Shown here: piece after piece, positions 14,744 through 21,796 of the stretch | How the letters are laid out: every line of letters starts with the position of its first letter | How positions within the stretch are numbered: position 1 is the first letter of the stretch | Assembly: GCA_910580045.1 (NCBI GenBank) | Contig: CAJTXF010000001.1 | Span: 4,549-68,548, forward strand | DNA length: 64,000 nt | DNA from: an uncultured Eubacteriales bacterium | Lineage (GTDB): Bacteria; Bacillota; Clostridia; Oscillospirales; Acutalibacteraceae | Reading direction: 5' to 3' | Notes under the pieces: generated by a model | What the model was told of the DNA's origin: nothing | Databases searched by the model: none | What the model saw: the letters and a program-made list of their open reading frames with translations, nothing else | Translations under genes and position numbers: made by a program

Positions 14744-14961
14744 GGCGGCGCTCCGAAAGAAAAAAGGGCGAGGCAGAATTCAAGCCGGCCCTCAAGCGTC
14801 CGAACGTGGCAGCAGGAACGCCGCCAGATATCCCGAACAGCACAATTCCGCACAGCTTGGGAACCGCCAGGTTTCCAAACTGGCGGAGCGATGCGGACTG
14901 GCTTTCCGAAACGTGGGGCCCTAAGCATTCCCGTAAGATGCCGTTATACATAGAAAAGCGG
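14744..14961 (+). repeat. Dispersed degenerate repeat, copy 2
   Basis: It is homologous to the minus strand of 266-490. The best-kept block is near 14890-14945 (GACTGGCTTTCCGAAACG, GGGCCCTAAGC, AGATGCCG). In that block the two copies differ only by substitutions and keep one shared reading frame, but no start signal supports coding. Confidence 0.6.
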
Positions 14962-14990
14962 AAGGGCCGCCCAAAACAGGGCGGCCCTTC
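14961..14990. terminator. Possible terminator hairpin
   Basis: GAAGGGCCGCCC (14961-14972) pairs exactly with GGGCGGCCCTTC (14979-14990), loop AAAACA. It is flanked by AAAAGCG on the left, so it might work on either strand, but the U-tract is poor. Confidence 0.5.
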
Positions 14991-15115
14991 CTAAGAGGAA
15001 GTAAGGAGTTAAAATGAGGATATGATGAAAAAGAGTCGTACCGTGGCTCTTCTGGCCACGTTCTTATGATACCCCATAAATATGAAAAAACTCTGAACTC
15101 CCCGTAAACATTCAA

Positions 15116-16045
15116 TTATTTTCTGGCGCGGCTGCTGAAGTGCTCCTTATAAAGTTTTTCAACCTCTTCCCCTTTGGCAATGCCCTGCTGAAATGCTGTG
15201 GCCGCTCCGGCGGCCAGGCCCCAGTCCAAAGCTGTGTCTATCCCGCCGCTTTGCATCCATCCATGCAGGAAACCCGCCACCATAGAGTCCCCCGCGCCTA
15301 CAGAGGAGACCTCCCGGCCGGGCAGGGCTGCCCGCAGCAGAGGCTTCCCCTTTTCCGGCACCATCAGGGCCCCCCGCCTGCCCAGAGACACCAGCACATT
15401 CCGGGCCCCCATGCGCTGCAGCTGCTTTGCCCCCTGCAAAATATCCTTCTCCTTCTTCAAAGGCAAATCCAGCAGAGCGCCCAGCTCCTCCAGATTGGGC
15501 TTAACCAAAAAGGGCTTGGCTTTCAGCCCCGCTGCCAGGGCCGGGCCGGCAGCGTCCAGCACCACCTTCACGTTCCGCGGCACTGTGCGGGCCAGACGGA
15601 TATAGGTATCTGGCGGAAGGCAGCCGGGCAGGCTTCCGGAGAGCACCAGGATGTCCCCTTCCCGCAGCACTGCTGCCAGGTGTTCTTCCAGCCGGACCAT
15701 GGTCTCCTCCGGGATGTGCGGCCCCTCTCCGTTCAGGGCAGTCTCTGGCTGGCCGGGGGGCATCAGCTTCAAATTCAGCCGGGTATCCCCCTGGGGCAGA
15801 TAAAAGAAGGTACAGCGGCACCCAGCCTGTCTCAGCATGTTTTCCAGCTCCCGGCCTGTAAAACCGGCGGCAATTCCCATGGCCAGGGTATCCTCTCCCA
15901 GGCTGTGGAGCAGCAGGGAGACATTCACCCCCTTGCCCCCGGGGAGAAAGCGCGGCTCTCCATATCGGTTCACCTCCCCAGGGACAAGCCTCGCGGGGGC
16001 CAAATAGCAGTCCAGCGCTGGGTTAAGCGTCACCGTGCATACCAT
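15116..16045 (-). CDS. 1-phosphofructokinase family kinase (FruK/LacC type)
   Basis: This is a 309-residue PfkB-family kinase of the hexose-phosphate branch. TVTLNPALDCY at the N-terminus and PGGKGVNVSLLLHSLG (near residue 32) are hallmarks of 1-phosphofructokinase and tagatose-6-phosphate kinase. SVGAGDSMVAGFLHG (near residue 250) holds the catalytic Asp. The product would be fructose 1,6-bisphosphate or tagatose 1,6-bisphosphate. AGGAGG lies eight bases before the chosen ATG at 16045; another ATG six bases upstream is too close to it. No PTS or regulator gene is adjacent, so FruK against LacC is unresolved. Confidence 0.88.
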   Translation of the reverse strand: MVCTVTLNPALDCYLAPARLVPGEVNRYGEPRFLPGGKGVNVSLLLHSLGEDTLAMGIAAGFTGRELENMLRQAGCRCTFFYLPQGDTRLNLKLMPPGQPETALNGEGPHIPEETMVRLEEHLAAVLREGDILVLSGSLPGCLPPDTYIRLARTVPRNVKVVLDAAGPALAAGLKAKPFLVKPNLEELGALLDLPLKKEKDILQGAKQLQRMGARNVLVSLGRRGALMVPEKGKPLLRAALPGREVSSVGAGDSMVAGFLHGWMQSGGIDTALDWGLAAGAATAFQQGIAKGEEVEKLYKEHFSSRARK

Positions 16046-16088
16046 GTTCATATCCTCCTGGTTACAAAAATCCTTAAACTGTTTTTTT

Positions 16089-16117
16089 ATTTTACCATCT
16101 TGGGAGAATTTTTGCAA
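16089..16117 (-). promoter_or_regulatory. Sigma-A promoter for the 1-phosphofructokinase-like gene
   Basis: Minus-strand TTGCAA (16112-16117), 17-base spacer, TAAAAT (16089-16094), in an A/T-rich tract about 45 bases before the start codon. Confidence 0.7.
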
Positions 16118-16248
16118 TCTTTTTTTATCCCGTATTTTTTCCGTTTTTCCGGCCAAGCTATTCTCAAGCCTGTTCGCGGGCGCGGGCATGGCCAAGAGTC
16201 CGCCTTTTCCAGCTGGCTCTTGAAATTCGGAAGAAAGGGACTATCCAC

Positions 16249-16608
16249 ATGATGTATACGCAAAATTGTAAAAACACGAAAAAAACCTGGATTACACGTT
16301 TCCTGGCCCTGTGCCTCTGTGTGCCGGTGCTGGCGATTCTGACTGGCTGTGGAGACGGCAAGGTGCAGAGCACGGTTTCTGAGGTGGTCTCCCGCCTGGG
16401 GGATGATGTGAGCGAAACTGTCAGCCGGGTGGAGGACGCCCTGGACGGGGATGATACCAGCAGGGACGATTCCAGCATCTTAGAGGACGCCAGCAGAGAA
16501 GAAGGGAATTTGGACAGCGATTTGGCGGATGACGGTTTTGTGGACGGAGACGGGGACGATGACACCGTCAGCGGCGGGGACAGCAGCAAAGTTACCAAAG
16601 ACCGCTGA
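16249..16608 (+). CDS. Small acidic lipoprotein, function unknown
   Basis: The product has 119 residues. A basic N-terminus, a hydrophobic stretch (about 16-32) and the lipobox LTGC (Cys at 34) predict a membrane-anchored lipoprotein. The mature part has no known domain. It starts with a Val/Ser-rich amphipathic stretch (VQSTVSEVVSRLG) and becomes an Asp/Ser/Gly-rich acidic tail, probably disordered. An AGAAAGGGA site precedes two tandem ATG codons. A terminator follows, so it is monocistronic. I do not recognise the family. Confidence 0.65.
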   Translation: MMYTQNCKNTKKTWITRFLALCLCVPVLAILTGCGDGKVQSTVSEVVSRLGDDVSETVSRVEDALDGDDTSRDDSSILEDASREEGNLDSDLADDGFVDGDGDDDTVSGGDSSKVTKDR

Positions 16609-16644
16609 CCGGCGTGAGAGCCAGTACCCGCAAAAGCAAAAAGA

Positions 16645-16680
16645 AACAGCCGGACAGCCCATCCTGTCCGGCTGTTTTGC
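16645..16680 (+). terminator. Intrinsic terminator after the small lipoprotein
   Basis: AACAGCCGGACAG (16645-16657) pairs exactly with CTGTCCGGCTGTT (16664-16676), followed by TTGC; the arm ends in TTTT. Confidence 0.85.
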
Positions 16681-16706
16681 TGCCCAAAATCTCCCCACTC
16701 AGACGC

Positions 16707-16792
16707 GGGAGTGTCCGTTCCGAGGAGTTTTTCGTGTCCCCCGCCCATAGGGCGGGGGAACACAGATAATTATCTCTGTGGTTTGGACAATC
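16707..16792 (+). repeat. Intergenic repeat, intact copy with empty MITE site
   Basis: About 86 bases here match 60309-60373 joined to 60554-60572. Shared blocks are GGGAGTGTCCGTTCCGAGGA, a CCCCCGCCC-TAGGGCGGGGG hairpin, GATAATTA and GGTTTGGACAATC. In this copy GATAAT-TA-TCTCTGTGG is uninterrupted at 16766-16780; in the other copy a 175-bp element splits it at the TA. Both copies lie just upstream of a promoter. Confidence 0.85.
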
Positions 16793-16810
16793 ACCTCAGA
16801 CGCGCTGGGC

Positions 16811-16839
16811 TTGCGTCCCCGGGGATTCCATGCTATAAT
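16811..16839 (+). promoter_or_regulatory. Sigma-A promoter for the MATE gene
   Basis: TTGCGT (16811-16816), 17-base spacer, TATAAT (16834-16839). It supports a start codon downstream of about 16846 and rules out the longer in-frame extensions. Confidence 0.75.
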
Positions 16840-16927
16840 GTTCCTCGGGATAGCTCAGCAGGGCAAAATCCGCAGTGCCTGCTTCCCTTCAGCACTTCAG
16901 CATATTCCAGAGAGGAGTTCTTCCCCC

Positions 16928-18322
16928 TTGCATTTACGAAAAAAATACATAGGCTCCAAGGCTTTCTATGCCTCTGTCATTGCCCTGGTCATCCCCATGG
17001 TGATTCAGTCCGGCATCACCTCATTCGTGAACCTGCTGGATAACGTGATGGTGGGACGGCTGGGCACCCAGCCCATGTCCGGGGTGGCCATTGTCAACCA
17101 AATCATCTTTATTTTCAACCTGACCATTTTCGGCGGCATGTCCGGCGCCTCTATTTTCGGGGCCCAATATTACGGCAAAGGGGACCTGGAGGGCCTGCGG
17201 GATACCCTGCGGTTCCGGCTTCTGTTTGCCTTTGCCATCTCCGGAGTGGGGATTGCCGCCCTGCTGGGCTTTGGCCGCAGCTTCTTCCAGCTTTATCTGA
17301 ACGGCGAGGCCTCCTCTCCCCAGGAGATTGCCGCCACCCTGGGCTATGCTCAGGAGTATATGCTTATCATGCTGTGGGGGCTGCTGCCCTTTGCTGTGTC
17401 CAACTGCTTTGCCAGCGTTCTAAAGGACACTGGCGAGACCTTCATCCCCATGACTGCCAGCGTTATCTCCATTGGGGTGAACCTAGTCCTGAACTATCTG
17501 CTGATTTTCGGCAGCCTTGGCTTCCCGAAAATGGGCGTGGCAGGCGCGGCCCTGGCCACAGTGATTGCCCGGTATATTGAGGCTGCTTATCTTATTGCCC
17601 AGTCCTACCGGCACAAGGCCCGGTTCCCCTTTCTCTCCGGCGCTTTCAAAAGCCTGCGGGTACCCCTGCCTTTGGTCAGGCGCATTGGCGTGACCGGCAC
17701 ACCCCTCATGCTTAACGAGATGCTCTGGTCCATGGGCATCTCTCTCATTACTGCCTGCTATGCCTCCCGGGGGCTGTCCGCTGTGGCAGCCACCAATATC
17801 AGCAGCACGGCCCACAACCTGTTTGCCCTGCTGCTGATGGCCATGGGGAACGCCGTGGCCATACTGGTGGGCCAGCAGCTGGGGGCCAATGACATAGAGG
17901 GCGCCAAAGACACAGTGCGTAAGCTGGTGGTGTTCGGCGCGGGGGTCAACCTGGTGATGGGCCTGCTGCTTGTCTGTGCCGCGCCCTTTATCCCCTACAT
18001 CTATAATACCGAGCCCCAGGTGCGCCAGCTGGCCTCTGCCCTGCTGATGATTTCCGGCGCGTTCCTGCCCCTGGGTTCTGTGACCAACTGTTCCTATTTT
18101 GCCATCCGCTCCGGCGGGCGGACCTTTATCACCTTCCTGTTCGACTGTGTGTACACTTGGGCAGTGTGTCTGCCCATTGCTTTCCTGCTCAGCCGGTATA
18201 CTGCCCTGAGCCTGCCCTGGATGTTCTTCTTGGTCCAGTGCGCGGACTCTGGGCTGAAAGCTGTGATTGCGCTTTTGATGCTGAAATCAGGCATCTGGGC
18301 GCGGAATGTGGTGAATTCGTAA
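16928..18322 (+). CDS. MATE-family efflux transporter
   Basis: This is a polytopic inner-membrane exporter of the MatE/DinF family that couples cation influx to drug or metabolite export. It has 464 residues and about twelve hydrophobic segments in two similar halves. The first half has LLDNVMVGRLGTQPMSGVAI, typical of the family, and the second has a related segment around GLSAVAATNISSTAH. The chosen TTG at 16928 is preceded by AGAGGAG ten bases upstream; the in-frame ATG at 16838 overlaps the -10 box. The substrate cannot be told from sequence. The next gene follows after about 50 bases. Confidence 0.9.
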   Translation: MHLRKKYIGSKAFYASVIALVIPMVIQSGITSFVNLLDNVMVGRLGTQPMSGVAIVNQIIFIFNLTIFGGMSGASIFGAQYYGKGDLEGLRDTLRFRLLFAFAISGVGIAALLGFGRSFFQLYLNGEASSPQEIAATLGYAQEYMLIMLWGLLPFAVSNCFASVLKDTGETFIPMTASVISIGVNLVLNYLLIFGSLGFPKMGVAGAALATVIARYIEAAYLIAQSYRHKARFPFLSGAFKSLRVPLPLVRRIGVTGTPLMLNEMLWSMGISLITACYASRGLSAVAATNISSTAHNLFALLLMAMGNAVAILVGQQLGANDIEGAKDTVRKLVVFGAGVNLVMGLLLVCAAPFIPYIYNTEPQVRQLASALLMISGAFLPLGSVTNCSYFAIRSGGRTFITFLFDCVYTWAVCLPIAFLLSRYTALSLPWMFFLVQCADSGLKAVIALLMLKSGIWARNVVNS

Positions 18323-18376
18323 GGCGGAAGGCCCTTTCTGTTCCCCACCTACACTTTATCTATTGAGGCGATTATC

Positions 18377-19099
18377 ATGCAACCCTTTTCCCCCTCCCAT
18401 CCCTATCTCTACGAGACCCACTGCCACACCTCCTGGTGCAGCGCCTGCGCAGTCAGCACCCCCCAGGAGCTGGCCCAGGCCTACTTCCAGCAGGGCTATG
18501 CGGGCATTGTCATCACTGACCACTTCCTTCTGGGCAACTCCGCGGTGGAGCGCTCTCTGCCCTGGGAGGAAAAGGTCCGGGAATACCACAATGCCTATCT
18601 GGCTGCCAAGGACTGGGCAGCCGGAAAAGAGTTTGACGTACTCTTTGGCCTGGAGCACCACTATGGCAACGGCAAAGAGGTTCTCACCTATGGCATTGAT
18701 TTGGACTTCCTTCTGGCCCATCCGGACATCCACCTGCTGCCCCTGTCAAAATACTCAGCCCTGGTGCATCAGGCAGGGGGATTTCTCTCTATGGCCCACC
18801 CCTTCCGGGACAGAGGGTATATCAACATGGCAGTGGGGCCTCAGCCTGAGTATTTGGACGCCCTGGAGGTTTTCAACTTCTTCAACCAGCCTGAGGAGAA
18901 CGAAAAGGCTCTGGCCCTGGCAAAAGAGGTTGGCCTGCCCGGCACTTCCGGCGGGGACGTCCATGAAAAGGACAGTCCGGGCATTGGACAGGCAGGGGTG
19001 GCTTTCCGGCACCGAATCCGCACAGGCCCTGAGCTGGTGGAGGCTTTGCGCAGCAGGGATTTCATTCTGCACACCCCGCAGCTCTTCCAGCAGGCATAA
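18377..19099 (+). CDS. PHP-domain metal-dependent phosphoesterase
   Basis: The product has 240 residues and a complete polymerase-and-histidinol-phosphatase metal site: HCHTSWCS (HxH, near residue 15), VITDHF (His), GLEHHY (Glu/His), MAHPFRD (His near 137) and GGDVHE (DxH near 193). Relatives hydrolyse phosphate esters or nucleotides; the substrate is unknown. It lies 54 bases after the MATE gene and ends at a terminator, so the two are probably co-transcribed. The ribosome binding site (TGAGGCG) is moderate. Confidence 0.85.
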   Translation: MQPFSPSHPYLYETHCHTSWCSACAVSTPQELAQAYFQQGYAGIVITDHFLLGNSAVERSLPWEEKVREYHNAYLAAKDWAAGKEFDVLFGLEHHYGNGKEVLTYGIDLDFLLAHPDIHLLPLSKYSALVHQAGGFLSMAHPFRDRGYINMAVGPQPEYLDALEVFNFFNQPEENEKALALAKEVGLPGTSGGDVHEKDSPGIGQAGVAFRHRIRTGPELVEALRSRDFILHTPQLFQQA

Positions 19100-19103
19100 G
19101 AAC

Positions 19104-19133
19104 GCGGCCAGGGGTTGACCTGGCCGCATGGTT
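19104..19133 (+). terminator. Intrinsic terminator after the PHP gene
   Basis: GCGGCCAGG (19104-19112) pairs with CCTGGCCGC (19119-19127), followed by ATGGTTTTT. Confidence 0.8.
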
Positions 19134-19142
19134 TTTATGCTC

Positions 19143-19754
19143 TTACTTTTTTCCCTTGATAATGGGGGATATCCGCTTATAAATCAGGAAGGTCACCGCC
19201 ACGCTGAGCATTGCCTTGATAAAGGTAAAGGGCATATTGAACCACACCAGCGCATCGGTCAAGGTCTTCACGTTGGGGTTAATGGCCCGGTACATATCCA
19301 GGATGGCCTCCATAGGCATCAGCATGGCATAGAAAGGGTAGGTAATAAAATAGTTGCTGGGCAGGCTGGCCAGCGCCATGGCCAGCGCCCCTGCCAGGGA
19401 GCCAATCAGCGCCCCTATGCGGTCCTTGCGGGTGCGGTAAATCAGCCCCGCGGGCAGCACGAACGCCGCGCCCAGCAGAAAATTGCTCAGCTCCCCCACA
19501 CCGCCGGTGGTGGTCACCAGCAGGTGCACCAGGTTTTTGATAAGGCACACTGCCACACCGCTGAGGGGGCCCATGCTGAACGCGGCAATCAGCGCGGGCA
19601 GCTCGGACACATCCATCTGGATAAAGCTGGGCATCAGGGGCACCCGGAATGCCACAAACATCAGCGCCGCTGACACTGCCCCCAGCACGGCAGTGACTGC
19701 CATGCTTCTGGTGTTGATTCGCCGCTTTGTCATTGTACTTGTCTGGTTGTTCAT
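19143..19754 (-). CDS. ribU: Riboflavin ECF transporter S component
   Basis: This membrane substrate-binding subunit takes up riboflavin with a shared energising module (EcfT and two EcfA), which is not in the window. The 203 residues include about six hydrophobic segments. The N-terminal pattern (FRVPLMPSFIQMDVSELPAL then MGPLSGVAVCLIKNLVHL) is that of RibU-like S components, with the conserved lysine in IKNL. An FMN riboswitch upstream on the same strand supports flavin specificity. The ATG at 19754 is preferred to a GTG nine bases upstream that nearly abuts the AAAGG site. Confidence 0.92.
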   Translation of the reverse strand: MNNQTSTMTKRRINTRSMAVTAVLGAVSAALMFVAFRVPLMPSFIQMDVSELPALIAAFSMGPLSGVAVCLIKNLVHLLVTTTGGVGELSNFLLGAAFVLPAGLIYRTRKDRIGALIGSLAGALAMALASLPSNYFITYPFYAMLMPMEAILDMYRAINPNVKTLTDALVWFNMPFTFIKAMLSVAVTFLIYKRISPIIKGKK

Positions 19755-19796
19755 TTTCTCCACGACCTTTCAGATTTTTCCGCAAAGGCCCAGCGC

Positions 19797-19875
19797 AAAA
19801 GCCCCAAGGAGGGTTTGGGCAAAGCAAATTTTCCAAAAGGAAATTCGCATCATCCGGAACCACTGCCTTGGGGCT
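19797..19875 (-). terminator. Terminator of the FMN riboswitch expression platform
   Basis: On the minus strand AGCCCCAAGG (19866-19875) pairs with CCTTGGGGCT (19800-19809), followed by TTTT. The large loop holds an inner hairpin (GCGAATTTCC...GGAAAATTTGC). The structure lies between aptamer and ribU, as expected for premature termination when FMN is bound. Confidence 0.75.
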
Positions 19876-19918
19876 GTGTATGGCAAGAGTCAGCGCAGAG
19901 AGGCAGACCTCTCCCGCA

Positions 19919-20075
19919 ATCTTCTATCATCCGGACTTGCCCGCCTTTCCTAAGCCGCTGGACCGGAAAGGAGGGGTCACCGTCGGTACCGGAATCACAC
20001 CGGTTCGGCGAAGCGCCAGAGCGCCCCGTTCGCAGACTTTTACTGCCGGTCAGGAATTTCACCTTGCCCCGAAGA
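19919..20075 (-). promoter_or_regulatory. FMN riboswitch (RFN element)
   Basis: Reading the minus strand, the conserved RFN blocks occur in order: CTTCGGGGCAAGGTGAAATT, CCTGACCGGCAGT, AGTCTGCGAAC, CCGGTGTGATTCCGGTACCG, CGACGGTGA, and AGTCCGGATGATAGAAGA. They form the six-stem FMN aptamer. The variable stem carries CCTTTCC...GGAAAGG. It controls ribU, so riboflavin uptake would drop when FMN is abundant. Confidence 0.97.
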
Positions 20076-20089
20076 CCTTTTGCTTTTCC

Positions 20090-20118
20090 ATTATAGCGCG
20101 GGCAGGGCCTATTGTCAA
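20090..20118 (-). promoter_or_regulatory. Consensus promoter of the riboswitch-ribU transcript
   Basis: Minus-strand TTGACA (20113-20118), 17-base spacer, TATAAT (20090-20095). Transcription would start just upstream of the aptamer. Confidence 0.88.
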
Positions 20119-20148
20119 GACCAATCTTACCCACAAAGGAGCTTCTCT

Positions 20149-21690
20149 ATGAAACTTTTCACCCGTATGGAAATGATAGCCCTGGAATCCGCCGCCCCTG
20201 CCGCGGGCGCCAGCATGGAGGCCCTGATGGACGGGGCCGGGCTGGCTCTGGCCAAAATTGCCCGGGCGAGAATCGCCCAAGATTGCTTTCTGCCCGCCCA
20301 CGGCAGGCGGGTGGTGCTTCTCTGCGGCAAAGGCAACAACGGGGGCGACGGCTTTGTGTGCGCCGCCCGGCTCACCCAGTGGGGCTTCCCCTGTACCATT
20401 ATCCTCCTCCACGGCAGGCCCCAGACCGGCCTTGCGGCCCGGGCCTTTGAGGGGCTCCCTGCTGGGCTCCCGGTGCTGGAAGCCGCCCAGCCCCAGGCAG
20501 CGGAGGTCCTGGCCCAGGCTGGGCTGGTGATTGACTGCGTGTATGGGTTCAGCTTCCACGGCCAGCTGGATTCGCTGTCCGCCGGAGTCTTCCGGCTGGC
20601 CAACGCCCTTGCCTGCCCCCGGCTCTCTGCTGATTTGCCCAGCGGTGTGGAGTGCGACACTGCCCAGGTGAGCCCCGGGGCCTTCCGGGCCCACCTGACA
20701 GTGGCTTTCACTGGGGAGAAGCTGGCCCACCGCTGCTATCCCGCCATGGAGTACTGCGGTGAGACTGTGCTCTGCCAGGTGGGGATTCCCCCACAGCTGC
20801 TGGCAGAGGCCTCTGCCAATGCCCGGCTGACTGGGCCGGATTTGGCCGCGCCCTTGCTGGCCCCGCCCCATACTCAGACCAACAAGGGGAACCAGGGGCG
20901 GCTTCTGCTGGTCTGCGGCAGCTATGGCATGGCCGGGGCCTGTATTATGGCCGCCCGGGCTGCCCTGCGCTGCGGGGTAGGGCTGGTGCACATCGCGGCG
21001 GAGGAGCGGCTCTACCCTATTCTGGCAGGGGCTGTGCCGGAGGCCGTGTTCACGGTTTTTGAGCCCTCCGGCCCTCTGGAGAAGCTGGAGGAGGCCATTG
21101 GAAACGCTTTCGCGCTCTGCTCTGCCTGCGCGTTTGGATGCGGGCTGGGGGCCCTGGCTGATATCCTTTGCCCCATCCTCTTTGCCCACTGTGCCCGGCT
21201 GGGCGGAAAGCCCCTTCTTCTGGACGCGGATGCCCTCAACCACTGTGCCCAATCCGGGGAAAAACCTCCCCAGACCGGGAAGCCGCTGGTGCTCACCCCT
21301 CACCCGGGAGAAGCTGCCCGGCTTTGCAAAACCTCCGTGAAAGACATCCAGAGCCGCCGTATCAAAACAGCCCAGGCCCTGGCCAAAGCCTTTGGGGCAG
21401 ATGTGCTGCTCAAGGGCGCGGGTACAGTGATTGCCTCGCCAAAGGGGCCTCTGGCCCTGAATGCCACAGGCAATTCAGGCATGGCCAAGGGGGGCAGCGG
21501 CGATGTGCTGACGGGAATCATCGGCAGCTTTCTGGCCCGGGGAGCAGAGGGGTTCCAGGCAGCCGCGGCAGGGGCCTGGCTCCACGGGGCAGCTGGCGAT
21601 TTGTGCCGGGAGGAGCTCTCGGCCCGGGCCATGCTGCCCACGGATGTCATTGAGGCCCTGCCCGTAATCATTAAGAAATTTGAAAGATAG
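20149..21690 (+). CDS. nnr: Bifunctional NAD(P)HX epimerase / dehydratase
   Basis: This metabolite-repair enzyme converts damaged, hydrated NAD(P)H back to NAD(P)H. It has 513 residues in two domains. The N-terminal YjeF_N epimerase domain (about 1-210) has GKGNNGGDGFVCAARL near residue 62 and SADLPSGVECDT. The C-terminal ADP-dependent dehydratase domain (about 220-510) is ribokinase-like, with NKGNQGRLLLVCGS, LTPHPGEAARL and the catalytic NSGMAKGGSGDVLTG near residue 447. AAAGGAG precedes the ATG at 20149; upstream in-frame codons lie in the riboswitch promoter. Confidence 0.95.
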   Translation: MKLFTRMEMIALESAAPAAGASMEALMDGAGLALAKIARARIAQDCFLPAHGRRVVLLCGKGNNGGDGFVCAARLTQWGFPCTIILLHGRPQTGLAARAFEGLPAGLPVLEAAQPQAAEVLAQAGLVIDCVYGFSFHGQLDSLSAGVFRLANALACPRLSADLPSGVECDTAQVSPGAFRAHLTVAFTGEKLAHRCYPAMEYCGETVLCQVGIPPQLLAEASANARLTGPDLAAPLLAPPHTQTNKGNQGRLLLVCGSYGMAGACIMAARAALRCGVGLVHIAAEERLYPILAGAVPEAVFTVFEPSGPLEKLEEAIGNAFALCSACAFGCGLGALADILCPILFAHCARLGGKPLLLDADALNHCAQSGEKPPQTGKPLVLTPHPGEAARLCKTSVKDIQSRRIKTAQALAKAFGADVLLKGAGTVIASPKGPLALNATGNSGMAKGGSGDVLTGIIGSFLARGAEGFQAAAAGAWLHGAAGDLCREELSARAMLPTDVIEALPVIIKKFER

Positions 21691-21696
21691 AGTTTC

Positions 21697-21725
21697 TTTA
21701 CAATCAGTCCTTTTTCTGTTAAACT
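21697..21725 (+). promoter_or_regulatory. Promoter for the PF06541-like gene
   Basis: TTTACA (21697-21702), 17-base spacer, TAAACT (21720-21725), about 70 bases before the start codon. Confidence 0.6.
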
Positions 21726-21796
21726 GTTCTTCTAATGTACAGCTTACAGTTTTGTAAGACTGCGGAAAATCAAAGCGGTTGGAGGGTCCCTGTCTC

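Larger units (their letters stand above)
14613..15115. other. Gene-free stretch with repeat debris
   Basis: No frame with a ribosome binding site is convincing here. The stretch holds a hairpin (CCAGGGGG...CCCCCTGG around 14690-14705), a GGGGC-GCCCC hairpin at 14714-14727 like that at the window start, repeat copy 2 (14744-14961) and a strong hairpin at 14961-14990. The last 120 bases, next to the kinase stop, are more AT-rich. Confidence 0.6.

Noticed and set aside
15140..16252. Plus-strand open frame opposite the 1-phosphofructokinase-like gene
   Set aside because: Shadow of a PfkB-family gene with complete motifs; no ribosome binding site.
20059..21303. Long minus-strand open frame opposite nnr
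   Set aside because: Shadow of nnr, whose two catalytic domains are intact; the shadow runs through the riboswitch promoter and lacks a start signal.
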